Below, piece after piece: positions 50,174 to 59,019 of a DNA stretch of 64,000 nucleotides. Source of the stretch: Streptomyces pyxinicus (GTDB lineage Bacteria > Actinomycetota > Actinomycetes > Streptomycetales > Streptomycetaceae); assembly GCF_024753135.1 (NCBI RefSeq), contig NZ_JANUGP010000027.1, positions 1 through 64,000 of the forward strand, written 5' to 3'. Made by a program: the position numbers and the translations under genes. Numbering within the stretch: the stretch's first letter is position 1; every line of letters begins with the position of its first letter. Under the pieces are notes generated by a model, which saw nothing but the letters and a program-made list of their open reading frames with translations, did not search any database and was not told where the DNA came from.

Positions 50174-51639
50174 TCGGTGCCGTCGCCCCCGGGCTCGTCG
50201 CCGTCCTCGCCGTCCTTGTCAGCGGTGCCGTCCTCGCCGTCCTTCTTGCGCGGGTCCGGCTTCCCGGCGGCCTCGCCGAGCATCTTGTCCAGCTCGGAGA
50301 AGTCCAGCTGCTCGCGGTGCACGAAGCCGTCCGGGTCGTCCAGGTCGGTCGCGGTCGGCAGCATGTCCGGGTGGTGCCACAGGGCGTCCCGGCCGTCGAC
50401 CCCGCGCGCGTCGGTCAGCGAAGCCCACAGGCGGGAGGCGTCGCGCAGCCGGCGCGGGCGCAGCTCCAGACCGATCAGCGTGGCGAACGTCTGCTCGGCC
50501 GGGCCGCCGGTCGCGCGGCGGCGGCGCAGCGTCTCGCGCAGCGCGTCGGCGGACGACAGCCGCGGCTTCGCGGCGGCGTGCACCACCGCGTCCACCCAGC
50601 CCTCCACGAGGGCCAGCGCGGTCTCCAGCCGGGCCAGCGCGGCCTTCTGCTCGGGCGTGTCCTCCGGTTGGAACATGCCCTGCTGGAGGGCGTCCTGCAA
50701 CTGCTCCGGGTTCTGCGGGTCGAACTGGCCGACCACGTCCTCCAGCTTGGCGGTGTCGACCTTGATCCCGCGCGCGTAGCCGTCGACCGCGCCGAACAGG
50801 TGGGAGCGCAGCCACGGCACGTGGGCGAACAGCCGCTGGTGCGCGGCCTCGCGCAGCGCCAGATAGAGCCGCACCTCCTCCTGCGGGACGCCGAGGTCCT
50901 TGCCGAAGGCCGCCACGTTCGCCGGGAGCAGCGCGGCCTTGCGGGGCGGGCCCAGCGGCAGGCCGACGTCCGTGGAGCCGACGACCTCACCCGCGAGGAC
51001 GCCCACGGCCTGGCCGATCTGGGTGCCGAACATGGCACCGCCCATCGAGCGCATCATGCCGATCAGCGGACCGGCCATGGCCTGCATCTCCTCCGGCAGG
51101 ACATCGCCCATGGCCGCGCCGACCCGCTCGGCCACCGGGTCGACCAGCTCCTGCCACGCGGGCAGGGTCGCCTCGACCCACTCGGCACGCGACCAGGCCA
51201 CCGCCGAGGCCGCGCCCGACGGCAGGGAGGTCGCGTCGTCCAGCCACAGGTCGGCCAGGCGGACGGCTTCCTCGACCGATTTGCGCTCGGCAGGGCCCAC
51301 GCTGGCGTCCTTCGAGCCGTCCTGCGCGCCCTGGGCGACCGTCTGGCGGGCGATCTGCTTGGCCATGTCCCAGTTCACCGGACCGCCCTCGTACGAGAGC
51401 ATCTGGCCGAGCTGCTGGAACGCGGCGCCCAGGTCGGTGGGGTTCAGGGAACCGAACATGGCTGCGAGCGGATTGTCGGCGCCGGGGCCGCCCAAGCCTC
51501 CGGCTCCGGGCATTCCGCCGAAGCCGAACGGGTTGGCCGGTCCCTGCCCACCGCCGCTCTCCTGGTCCTTCTTCTTGCCCTCGTCGCCGTCTTCCGGCTC
51601 CTCCGGCGGAAGGCCGAATCCGAATGGGGTGTCACTCAC
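50170..51639 (-). CDS. Zinc-dependent metalloprotease, DUF2342 family
   Basis: A 489-residue protein. The disordered Gly/Pro-rich N-terminus has FGFGLPPEEPE and NPFGFGGMPG. The large helical DUF2342 domain holds LREAAHQRLFAHVPWLR, an ExxH zincin-like site, and the second metal or base residue lies in LVEGWVDAVVH. The C-terminal 60 residues are acidic and lysine-rich. Orthologues sit next to the ABC1 kinase and PDZ protease genes in mycobacteria (Rv3195, from memory). The GTG at 51639 has GAGGAATCCC upstream. Protease activity is inferred from family naming and the motif. Confidence 0.88.
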   Translation of the reverse strand: MSDTPFGFGLPPEEPEDGDEGKKKDQESGGGQGPANPFGFGGMPGAGGLGGPGADNPLAAMFGSLNPTDLGAAFQQLGQMLSYEGGPVNWDMAKQIARQTVAQGAQDGSKDASVGPAERKSVEEAVRLADLWLDDATSLPSGAASAVAWSRAEWVEATLPAWQELVDPVAERVGAAMGDVLPEEMQAMAGPLIGMMRSMGGAMFGTQIGQAVGVLAGEVVGSTDVGLPLGPPRKAALLPANVAAFGKDLGVPQEEVRLYLALREAAHQRLFAHVPWLRSHLFGAVDGYARGIKVDTAKLEDVVGQFDPQNPEQLQDALQQGMFQPEDTPEQKAALARLETALALVEGWVDAVVHAAAKPRLSSADALRETLRRRRATGGPAEQTFATLIGLELRPRRLRDASRLWASLTDARGVDGRDALWHHPDMLPTATDLDDPDGFVHREQLDFSELDKMLGEAAGKPDPRKKDGEDGTADKDGEDGDEPGGDGTE

Positions 51640-51830
51640 GGGATTCCTCGGCTGGTAAGGCCACCGGTCTGTTCCGGCGGCGCGGCTGCCCGACAACACC
51701 ACCCAGCGTAGACACCCGGACCCGATCGGGCCTCGGTGCTTCGCCCACGGAGGGCCTGCGGCAGGATGGATGCACCTGGTACGCACGCGTCAGTCGCGCT
51801 CGTACAGAAGACAACCTCTGGAGACGCCCG

Positions 51831-52943
51831 GTGAGTTCCCCAGATCCGCAGGTTCGCGCAGCGCGAAACCGCTCAACCCCGCCCGCCGTGCGCGGGCCCG
51901 TCGTCGCGGTCACCGGCGCCGCCACCGGTGTCGGCGCCCTGCTCACCGCCCGGCTGGCCGCGTCGGAGGAGGTCAGGCAGGTCGTCGCCATCGACGAGCG
52001 GCGCGGGGAGTGCGCCGACGCCGAGTGGCACATCCTGGACGTGCGGGACCCGGCGATCGCGGACAAGCTGCGCGGCGCGGACGTGGTCGTGCACCTCGCG
52101 CTCGACCTCGATCTGGAGACCGATCCGGCGGCCCGCACCGCTTACAACGTCCGGGGGACCCAGACCGTGCTGACGGCCGCCGCGGCGGCCGGTGTGCACC
52201 GGGTGGTGCTGTGCACCTCGGCGATGGTCTACGGCGCGCTGCCCGACAACGAGCTGCCGCTGTCCGAGGACGCCGAGCTGCGCGCCACGGCCGAGGCGAC
52301 CGGCGTCGGCGACCTGCTGGAGATCGAGCGGCTGGCCCGCCGGGCGCCCCGCGCGCACCCCGGTCTGAACGTCACCGTCGTACGGCCCGCCGTGCTGGTC
52401 GGCGGTACGGACACCGCGCTGACCCGGTACTTCGAGTCGCCCCGGCTGCTGGTGGTGGCCGGCTCCCGGCCCGCCTGGCAGTTCTGCCACGTCGAGGACC
52501 TGTGCGGTGCGCTGGAGTACGCCGTGCTGGAGAAGGCCGACGGCGAGCTGGCCGTCGGCTGCGACGGCTGGCTGGAGCAGGAGGAGGTCGAGGAGCTGAG
52601 CGGCATCCGGCGCATGGAGCTGCCGTCGGCGGTCGCGCTCGGGGCCGCGGCCCGGCTGCACCGGATCGGGCTCACGCCGTCCCCGGCCGGGGACCTGGCC
52701 TACACGATGTACCCGTGGGTGGTCAGCGGGAGCCGGCTGCACGATGCCGGGTGGCGGCCGAAGTGGACCAACGAGGACGTGCTCGCGGAGCTGCTGGCGG
52801 AGGTGTCCGGGCGGCACACGGTCGCCGGGCGCCGGCTGGGCCGCAAGGACGCCACGGCGGCGGGGGCCGCGGGAGCGACGGTCGCTCTGCTGGGTGCGGC
52901 GGCGGTCGTACGGCGGGCCCGGAAGGCCCGGCGCCGGGTGTGA
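51831..52943 (+). CDS. Atypical SDR / NAD-dependent epimerase-like protein with C-terminal membrane anchor
   Basis: A 370-residue protein. The Rossmann fold starts VVAVTGAATGVGALLTARL (nucleotide-binding GxxxGxG type), followed by DVVVHLALDLDLE, NVRGTQTVLTAA and LCTSAMVYGALP. At the place of the usual YxxxK the sequence reads TGVGDLLEIERLARRA, so the catalytic Tyr-Lys pair is not present; it may be a sensor or structural SDR. The last 30 residues form a hydrophobic helix with basic flank (GATVALLGAAAVVRRARKARRRV), a probable membrane anchor. The GTG at 51831 has GGAG upstream. It is divergent from the metalloprotease gene. Confidence 0.88.
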   Translation: MSSPDPQVRAARNRSTPPAVRGPVVAVTGAATGVGALLTARLAASEEVRQVVAIDERRGECADAEWHILDVRDPAIADKLRGADVVVHLALDLDLETDPAARTAYNVRGTQTVLTAAAAAGVHRVVLCTSAMVYGALPDNELPLSEDAELRATAEATGVGDLLEIERLARRAPRAHPGLNVTVVRPAVLVGGTDTALTRYFESPRLLVVAGSRPAWQFCHVEDLCGALEYAVLEKADGELAVGCDGWLEQEEVEELSGIRRMELPSAVALGAAARLHRIGLTPSPAGDLAYTMYPWVVSGSRLHDAGWRPKWTNEDVLAELLAEVSGRHTVAGRRLGRKDATAAGAAGATVALLGAAAVVRRARKARRRV

Positions 52944-53076
52944 GCGCACCGCGCCGAGCGGCCCCCTCAAGGCCGGCTCGGCCGAAATCCCCTGTAGGAG
53001 ACTCCAAAGCCCCCCGCGCGCGGGACTGGTGAAACTCGTATTCCGGGTTGTCACGCGCGTGCGGCACGATGGGGGC

Positions 53077-53538
53077 ATGGCAGATGTCGACGAACACCCG
53101 GGCGAGCTGGCCGCCGAGGACCCCGTGAAGCTGATCGGTGTCCGGGAGGCCGCGCTCTCCGTGGACGAGGTGTTCCGGGCCGTCGGGGACGACGCGGCCG
53201 GCGGCATCGCGCTGTTCGCCGGCACCGTGCGCAACCACGACGGGGGCGCCGACGTCGACGGGCTCGGCTACTCCTGCCACCCCAGTGCCGAGGCGGAGAT
53301 GCGGCGGATCGCCGAGAAGGTCGTCGCCGACTACCCGGTCCGCGCGCTGGCCGCCGTCCACCGGGTCGGGGACCTGCGGGTCGGCGACCTCGCGGTGATC
53401 GTCGCCGTCTCCTGCCCGCACCGGGCCGAGGCCTTCGAGGCGTGCCGCAGGCTGATCGACGACCTCAAGCACGAGGTGCCCATCTGGAAGCACCAGACGT
53501 TCTCCGACGGCACCGAGGAGTGGGTCGGCGCCTGCTGA
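53077..53538 (+). CDS. moaE: Molybdopterin synthase catalytic subunit MoaE
   Basis: A 153-residue MoaE. It shows GGIALFAGTVRNHDGG, then LGYSCHPSAEAEMRRIAEKV and AVIVAVSCPHRAEAFEACRR. The active-site lysine is in VPIWKHQTFSDG. It converts precursor Z to molybdopterin using thiocarboxylated MoaD, which is charged by a MoeB/MoeZ-type enzyme such as the one at 18.9 kb. The ATG at 53077 is 134 bases after the SDR stop. No moaD gene is in the window. This second molybdopterin gene on the same syntenic block may be functionally related to moeZ. Confidence 0.94.
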   Translation: MADVDEHPGELAAEDPVKLIGVREAALSVDEVFRAVGDDAAGGIALFAGTVRNHDGGADVDGLGYSCHPSAEAEMRRIAEKVVADYPVRALAAVHRVGDLRVGDLAVIVAVSCPHRAEAFEACRRLIDDLKHEVPIWKHQTFSDGTEEWVGAC

Positions 53539-53677
53539 TCCCCGGAGCGCGGGGGGTCACGTTCGGCGCACGAACCCTCAGGTTGCGTAACCGGCACCCG
53601 CGCGTGAGCGTTGTCAGTGCGCATGGTTAATCTGCTGATCAGTCAGTCGCGATGGCTCATGAGAGAGGGAGGTCGGC

Positions 53678-53851
53678 ATGGCGGCGCTTGCCTGGTTGCT
53701 GATTCCGCTTGTGGCCGCGATAGCGGCTGGGCTGTGGGGCACGTGGGCGAACCGGACCCGCAGAGTGCGCGGCGACGGCCCCGAGCTGGACGGCTACGCC
53801 CGCTTTCGCAAGGCCATGGAGAAGTCCGACACGGGCGCGCGCGGCGCGTGA
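53678..53851 (+). CDS. Small single-span membrane protein (57 aa)
   Basis: A 57-residue protein starting MAALAWLLIPLVAAIAAGLW, one transmembrane span, followed by a basic and then acidic cytoplasmic tail (RTRRVRGDGPELDGYARFR and AMEKSD). The ATG at 53678 has GGGAGGTCGGC directly upstream, a very strong ribosome site. The start is further supported by good codon use. It lies between moaE and the PDZ protease gene. The function is unknown; the position suggests a partner of the membrane protease. Confidence 0.8.
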   Translation: MAALAWLLIPLVAAIAAGLWGTWANRTRRVRGDGPELDGYARFRKAMEKSDTGARGA

Positions 53852-53901
53852 CGCGGGTGCCCTGACGGTGTGCTGACAGAAGCGTCCCGTACTGTCGTGG
53901 C

Positions 53902-54999
53902 ATGCCACGCCGCACCGCGACGATGCTCGCCTCCACCCTGATGCTGATCGCGCTCCTGTGCGCGGGAGTGCTCATCCCCGTGCCGTACTCGGAGATGTCC
54001 CCGGGCCCCACGGTGAACACCCTGGGCGAGCACGACGGCGAGCCGGTGCTGCAGATCTCCGGGCACAAGACCTACCCGGCGGACGGCCACTTGAACATGA
54101 CCACGGTCCGGGTGACCAGCGCCGACTTCCGGATGAACCTGGTCGAGGCCGTCTACGGCTGGCTGGCGCACGACAGCAAGATCGTGCCGCACGACACCCT
54201 GTACCCGGACGGCAAGACGGAGGAGCAGTCCACTCAGGAGAACGCCGAGGAGTTCAGCCAGTCCCAGGAGAGCGCCAAGGTCGCCGCCCTGAAGGAGCTG
54301 CACGTCCCAGTGAAGTCCTGGGTCATCGTCTCCACCGTCGTCAAGGACTCTCCGGCCGAGGGCCGGCTGCACGCGGGTGACGTGATCAAGTCGGTCGACG
54401 GTACCGCCGTGAAGCAGCCGGCCGACGTCGCCAAGCTGGTCACCAAGCACAAGCCGGGTCAGGACGTCGTCTTCACCGTGGTCCCCGCCAAGGAGCAGGC
54501 CGCCGCCGAGAAGGCGCACCGCACGGCGACGAAGACCCAGGACGTGAGGATCACGACCGCGGCGTCCCACGACACCGGCGCCAAGCGGGCCATCGTCGGG
54601 ATCTCGGCCGGGACCGACCACACCTTCCCGTTCACCATCGACGTCAAGCTCGCCGACGTCGGCGGACCCAGCGCCGGACTGATGTTCGCCCTCGGCATCT
54701 ACGACAAGCTCACCCCGGGCGACCTCACCGGCGGCAAGTTCGTCGCCGGCACCGGCACCATCGACGACAACGGCACCGTCGGGCCGATCGGCGGCATCGA
54801 GATGAAGACCGTCGGCGCCCGCGAGAAGGGCGCCCAGTACTTCCTGACGCCCGCCGACAACTGCGCGGCGGCGGCCAAGGACACCCCGGGCGGGCTCACC
54901 CTGGTCAAGGTCAAGACGATCCGGGACGCGCTCGGCGCGCTCAAGGACATCCGCGAAGGGGACACGGCCGCCCTGCCCACGTGCACGGCCAAGGGCTGA
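53902..54999 (+). CDS. Membrane-anchored PDZ - Lon-like (S16) protease, YlbL family
   Basis: A 365-residue protein. An N-terminal anchor (about 8-26) comes first. An extracellular PDZ domain follows (about 125-215, containing SPAEGRLHAGDVIKSVDGT). A C-terminal Lon-type proteolytic domain has the Ser-Lys dyad Ser257 (GGPSAGLMF) and Lys302 (GGIEMKTVGA). It degrades or processes cell-envelope proteins outside the membrane. The ATG at 53902 follows TACTGT by six bases, consistent with a leaderless mRNA. Mycobacteria have this protein (Rv3194c) next to the UPF0182 gene, as here (from memory). It converges on the PPA1309-family gene. Confidence 0.94.
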   Translation: MPRRTATMLASTLMLIALLCAGVLIPVPYSEMSPGPTVNTLGEHDGEPVLQISGHKTYPADGHLNMTTVRVTSADFRMNLVEAVYGWLAHDSKIVPHDTLYPDGKTEEQSTQENAEEFSQSQESAKVAALKELHVPVKSWVIVSTVVKDSPAEGRLHAGDVIKSVDGTAVKQPADVAKLVTKHKPGQDVVFTVVPAKEQAAAEKAHRTATKTQDVRITTAASHDTGAKRAIVGISAGTDHTFPFTIDVKLADVGGPSAGLMFALGIYDKLTPGDLTGGKFVAGTGTIDDNGTVGPIGGIEMKTVGAREKGAQYFLTPADNCAAAAKDTPGGLTLVKVKTIRDALGALKDIREGDTAALPTCTAKG

Positions 55000-55068
55000 T
55001 CGGCCCCCGGCAGCCGTACCGGGGACCGGGTCCGGCCCCCCCCACGGCAGACTCAGGCCCCGGCGGAC

Positions 55069-55611
55069 TCAGTCCTCGAACGTCGCGGCCAGCGCGTCCG
55101 CCAGGCCCGGCACCAGGGCGGGGCCGGTCAGCACCTCCGTCGGGGAGTCCTTCTCGCGCAGCCGCACCGCCGCGTCCCGGCCGCCGCCGCGCAGCACCGC
55201 CACGGTCATGCGGACCTCCTGACGCTCGGGGTGCCCGGCCACCCACGCGGTCAGCCGCGCCCCGCTCAGGTCCTTCGGGACCTGCGCCTCCGCCGACGGC
55301 GGCAGCATCAGCCGCTCCACCGTGAGCGCGCAGCCGGCCACCGCGTCGGGCCAGGCGATGGTGCCGAGGAACTCGTCCAGCGGCTTGCCGGCGGGGATCT
55401 CCTCCTGCTCGATCGGGGTGAGACCGGCGGTCTCGGACTCGCCCTCCAGGCCCAGCTGGGCCGCGAGCGCGGGTTCCCGCACCCGCAGACGTGCGGTGTC
55501 GACAAGGGCGAAGAGGCGAGCGGGCTGGTCCCAGCCGAGCCCGGAGACGTACTCGTCGATCTCGAGTACGGCCCGGGTGAGCGGGTTCGCTGCCATGGGA
55601 GTGTTGGACAT
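55069..55611 (-). CDS. PPA1309 family protein
   Basis: A 180-residue actinobacterial family protein. It begins MSNTPMAANPLTRAVLEIDE with YVSGLGWDQPARLFALVDT next, and ends ALVPGLADALAATFED. It is a mixed alpha/beta soluble protein without known catalytic residues. The ATG at 55611 is preceded by AGGCAGGATTGTGACC. It is divergent from the UPF0182 gene and converges on the PDZ protease gene, a position kept in many actinobacteria. The function is unknown. Confidence 0.88.
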   Translation of the reverse strand: MSNTPMAANPLTRAVLEIDEYVSGLGWDQPARLFALVDTARLRVREPALAAQLGLEGESETAGLTPIEQEEIPAGKPLDEFLGTIAWPDAVAGCALTVERLMLPPSAEAQVPKDLSGARLTAWVAGHPERQEVRMTVAVLRGGGRDAAVRLREKDSPTEVLTGPALVPGLADALAATFED

Positions 55612-55772
55612 GGTCACAATCCTGCCTCGTTCCCGGCCGAAATCGGGAACCGAGCCACGGCTGAGTAAGTTGCATAGGTGTTGGCCCGCGATCACGGGGG
55701 GCCACGGCGGGCCGTCGAGGACGAGGGCCTGACGTATCGACCGTATCGACAGCGAACTTCGAGGTGCGCACC

Positions 55773-58697
55773 TTGGCTTTCCAGATGCCGGACCGCGGCG
55801 GAGGCCCGACGGGGCCGCGGATCAGAGCGGGCCGCCCGTCCCGGCGCGTCCGGACCCTGCTCATGACACTGGGCGTCCTGGCCGTCCTCGGCATGGCGTT
55901 CACCATGTTCGCGGGCTTCTGGACGGACTGGCTGTGGTACCGGTCGGTGCACTACTCGTCCGTGTTCACCACCACCCTGTGGACCAAGATCGGGCTGTTC
56001 CTCGTCTTCGGCCTGCTCATGGCGGTCGCCGTCGGCGTGAACATCTGGCTGGCCCACCGGCTGCGGCCGCCGCTGAGCGCCATGTCCCTGGAGCAGCAGA
56101 GCCTCGACCGGTACCGGATGGGGATCGCGCCGTACAAGAAGTGGCTGCTGCTCGGCGTGACCGCCCTCGTCGGCCTGGTCGCCGGCGCCTCGGCGGCCGG
56201 CCAGTGGCGGACCTGGCTGCTGTGGGTCAACGGCGTGCCCTTCCACCAGAAGGACCCCCAGTTCCACCTCGACGTGGCCTTCTACGCCTTCGACCTGCCC
56301 TGGTACCGGTTCCTGCTCGGCTTCGGCTTCGCCGCCGCGATCCTCGGCCTGATCGCCGCCGCGCTGACCCACTACCTGTACGGCGGGCTGCGCGTCACCA
56401 GCCCCGGCGCGCGGGCCACGGCCGCCGCGACCGGGCACCTGTCGGTGCTGCTCGGCGTCTTCGTCGCCCTCAAGGCGGTCGCCTACTGGCTCGACCGGTA
56501 CGGCCTGGCGGTCAAGTCCAGCGACTTCAAGGCCACCGGCAACTGGACCGGCCTGCGTTACGTGGACGCCAACGCCTATCTGCCGGCCAAGACGATCCTG
56601 TTCTGCATCGCCGTCATCTGCGCGCTGCTGTTCTTCGCCACGCTGTGGCGGCGCACCTGGCAGCTGCCCGTCATCGGCTTCGGCCTGATGGTCCTGTCGG
56701 CGATCCTCATCGGCGGCCTGTACCCGGCGATCGTGCAGAAGTTCCAGGTCCAGCCCAACGAGCAGGCCAAGGAAGCGCCGTACGTCCAGAAGAACCTGAA
56801 GGCGACCCGCGAGGCGTACGGCATCGACGACACCAAGGTCACCGAGTACGCGGGCACGTCCCAGACCTCGGACAAGACCAAGCTGCGCGACCAGGTCGGT
56901 GACACGGCCAGCCTGCGCATCATGGACCCGAACATCGTCTCGCCCACCTTCCAGCAGCTCCAGCAGATCCGGAACTACTACGGCTTCCCGACCAACCTGG
57001 ACGTCGACCGGTACCGGAAGGACGGCAAGGACCAGGACACGGTCATCGGCCTGCGCGAGCTGAACCTGGACGGCATCCCGAAGAACAACTGGATCAACGA
57101 CCACTTCCGCTACACGCACGGCTACGGCGCGGTCGCGGCCAAGGGCACCGAGGCCGACTCCGAGGGCCGGCCGGTCTTCACCGAGAAGAACCTGCCGTCC
57201 TCCGGCGACCTCGGCTCCTACAAGCAGCAGATCTACTACGGCGAGAAGACGACCACGTACTCGATCGTCGGCGGCCCCCAGAAGGAGGTCGACTACTCCG
57301 ACGACGAGGGCGAGAAGACCACCAGCTACACCGGCAAGAGCGGCGTCAACCTCGACAACCCGGTCAACCGGGCCGCGTACGCGGTGGCGTTCAACGAACC
57401 GCAGATCCTGTACTCGGGCGCGATCGGCAAGGGTTCGCGGATCCTGTACAACCGCACGCCCAAGGACCGCGTCGAGGCGGTCGCCCCCTGGCTGACCATC
57501 GACGGCGACGCCTACCCGGCCGTGGTGGGCGGCCGCATCCAGTGGATCGTCGACGCCTACACGACGAGCAACGGCTATCCGTACGCCTCGCGCACCACGC
57601 TGGGCGACACCACCGCCGACTCGCTGACCGCGACGAACAACTCCCGCGCGGTGGTGGCCCAGCAGAACCAGGTCAACTACATCCGCAACTCGGTGAAGGC
57701 GACCGTCGACGCGTACACCGGCGAGGTCAAGCTCTACCAGTGGGACGCCAAGGACCCGGTGCTGAAGACCTGGATGAAGGCCTTCCCCGGCACGGTGGAG
57801 CCCCGCTCGGCCATCTCCGGTGACCTCATGGACCATCTGCGCTACCCGCAGGACCTGTTCAAGGTCCAGCGCGAGCTGCTCACCCGCTACCACGTGACGG
57901 ACGCGCAGACGTTCCTCAGCGGCAGCGAGGTGTGGGAGGTCCCGGACGACCCGACCAACGACTCCGGCAGCGCGGTCCCGCCGTACTACCTGAGCATGAA
58001 GATGCCCGACCAGAGCAAGCAGGCGTTCTCGCTGACGACGACGTTCACGCCCAACGGACGGGACAACCTCAGCGCGTTCATGGCGGTCGACTCCGATCCA
58101 CGCGCCGCCGACTACGGCAAGATCAGAGTGCTGAAGCTGCCGACGAGCACCACGGTCGACGGGCCCAAACAGGTGCAGAGCCAGTTCAACTCCGAGTCGG
58201 ACATCGCCGAGACCATCAGCCTGCTCAGCCGCGGGCACTCGAAGGTGGAGTACGGCAATCTGCTGACCGTCCCGCTCGACGGCGGCCTGCTGTACGTGGA
58301 GCCGGTCTACGTCCGGGGCGGTTCGCTGAAGTACCCGTTGCTGCGTAAGGTTCTGGTCACCTACGGCGGCCGCACGGCGTTCAAGGACACCCTGGACGAG
58401 GCGCTCGACGAGGTGTTCGGTGTGAAGGGCTCGACCAGGCCACCGGACACCGGCACCACCAAACCGCCGCCCACGTCCACCAATCCCACGGTCCAACAGG
58501 CCCTGGACGACGCCCAGAAGGCCTTCGACGCGGGACAGGACGCGCTGAAGGCGGCGGACGGCCCGGACTGGACCGCGTACGACAAGGCGCAGAAGGACCT
58601 CAAGGAGGCCCTGAAGCGGGCCGAGGACGCCCAGTCCGGAGCGGCCAAGGGCAGCGACAAGGGTGGAGACAAGGGCGGAGACGGGAAAAGCAGTTGA
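55773..58697 (+). CDS. UPF0182 family large membrane protein
   Basis: A 974-residue protein of COG1615. About seven transmembrane helices lie in the first 320 residues, beginning VRTLLMTLGVLAVLGMAFTM and including DWLWYRSVHYSSVF, GLFLVFGLLMAVAVGV and WQLPVIGFGLMVLSAILIGG. A large extracellular beta-rich domain with conserved GTTLxD- and YPYASR-type segments follows, then an acidic, lysine-rich C-terminal tail. TTG at 55773 is preferred: GAGG lies eight bases upstream; the GTG at 55764 overlaps that GAGG. Function is unknown; mycobacterial Rv3193c is the orthologue (from memory). Its stop is inside the promoter of the first tRNA gene. Confidence 0.93.
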   Translation: MAFQMPDRGGGPTGPRIRAGRPSRRVRTLLMTLGVLAVLGMAFTMFAGFWTDWLWYRSVHYSSVFTTTLWTKIGLFLVFGLLMAVAVGVNIWLAHRLRPPLSAMSLEQQSLDRYRMGIAPYKKWLLLGVTALVGLVAGASAAGQWRTWLLWVNGVPFHQKDPQFHLDVAFYAFDLPWYRFLLGFGFAAAILGLIAAALTHYLYGGLRVTSPGARATAAATGHLSVLLGVFVALKAVAYWLDRYGLAVKSSDFKATGNWTGLRYVDANAYLPAKTILFCIAVICALLFFATLWRRTWQLPVIGFGLMVLSAILIGGLYPAIVQKFQVQPNEQAKEAPYVQKNLKATREAYGIDDTKVTEYAGTSQTSDKTKLRDQVGDTASLRIMDPNIVSPTFQQLQQIRNYYGFPTNLDVDRYRKDGKDQDTVIGLRELNLDGIPKNNWINDHFRYTHGYGAVAAKGTEADSEGRPVFTEKNLPSSGDLGSYKQQIYYGEKTTTYSIVGGPQKEVDYSDDEGEKTTSYTGKSGVNLDNPVNRAAYAVAFNEPQILYSGAIGKGSRILYNRTPKDRVEAVAPWLTIDGDAYPAVVGGRIQWIVDAYTTSNGYPYASRTTLGDTTADSLTATNNSRAVVAQQNQVNYIRNSVKATVDAYTGEVKLYQWDAKDPVLKTWMKAFPGTVEPRSAISGDLMDHLRYPQDLFKVQRELLTRYHVTDAQTFLSGSEVWEVPDDPTNDSGSAVPPYYLSMKMPDQSKQAFSLTTTFTPNGRDNLSAFMAVDSDPRAADYGKIRVLKLPTSTTVDGPKQVQSQFNSESDIAETISLLSRGHSKVEYGNLLTVPLDGGLLYVEPVYVRGGSLKYPLLRKVLVTYGGRTAFKDTLDEALDEVFGVKGSTRPPDTGTTKPPPTSTNPTVQQALDDAQKAFDAGQDALKAADGPDWTAYDKAQKDLKEALKRAEDAQSGAAKGSDKGGDKGGDGKSS

Positions 58698-58724
58698 TCA
58701 AGGCCCCCCGCGCCGTGGTACTGT
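58694..58724 (+). promoter_or_regulatory. Promoter of the first initiator tRNA gene
   Basis: -35-like TTGATC (58694-58699) lies 19 bp from -10 TACTGT (58719-58724), 14 bases before the mature 5' end. The -35 overlaps the UPF0182 stop. Confidence 0.55.
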
Positions 58725-58738
58725 TACCAGGCAAACGG

Positions 58739-58812
58739 CGCGGGGTGGAGCAGCTCGGTAGCTCGCTGGGCTCATAACCCAGAGGTCGCAGGTTCAAATC
58801 CTGTCCCCGCTA
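58739..58812 (+). tRNA. Initiator tRNA-fMet (CAU), copy 1
   Basis: 74 nt without encoded CCA. The cloverleaf is complete, with anticodon CAU in CTGGGCTCATAACCCAG and T-loop GGTTCAAATCC. The hallmarks of the initiator are the unpaired first base (C1 against T72) and three consecutive G-C pairs below the anticodon loop (GGG/CCC). It is identical to the copy at 60900. A strong terminator follows at once. Confidence 0.96.
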
Positions 58813-58820
58813 CTGCGATC

Positions 58821-58854
58821 GAAGGCCCGGATTCCCACAGGGATCCGGGCCTTC
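58821..58854. terminator. Terminator after the first initiator tRNA
   Basis: A 12-bp stem GAAGGCCCGGAT/ATCCGGGCCTTC with a 10-nt loop, eight bases after the tRNA. Confidence 0.8.
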
Positions 58855-58980
58855 GTGGTGTGCGAACTCATGTCGGAGGGGAAAAGGACCGCCGTGCCGC
58901 CTCGGGGAGTTGGGCCATCTGTGTTTGACTTGTCTCTCTGTGGGCATGTCGACAAAACGCTCAAGTGACCTCATGGGTTG

Positions 58981-58999
58981 CGGTATACCGGGTATACCC
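58981..58999. promoter_or_regulatory. Two overlapping palindromes (operator candidate)
   Basis: CGGTATACCG (58981-58990) and GGGTATACCC (58990-58999) are both perfect 10-bp palindromes sharing one G. They form a direct repeat of GGTATACC with a 9-bp period, 21 bases before the TPR gene start. Confidence 0.6.
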
Positions 59000-59019
59000 A
59001 GGTTGCAGGTGGTGCGACG

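Noticed and set aside
55000..55068. Terminator between the PDZ protease and PPA1309 genes
   Set aside because: Only short 4-5-bp complementary arms are visible, too weak to claim.
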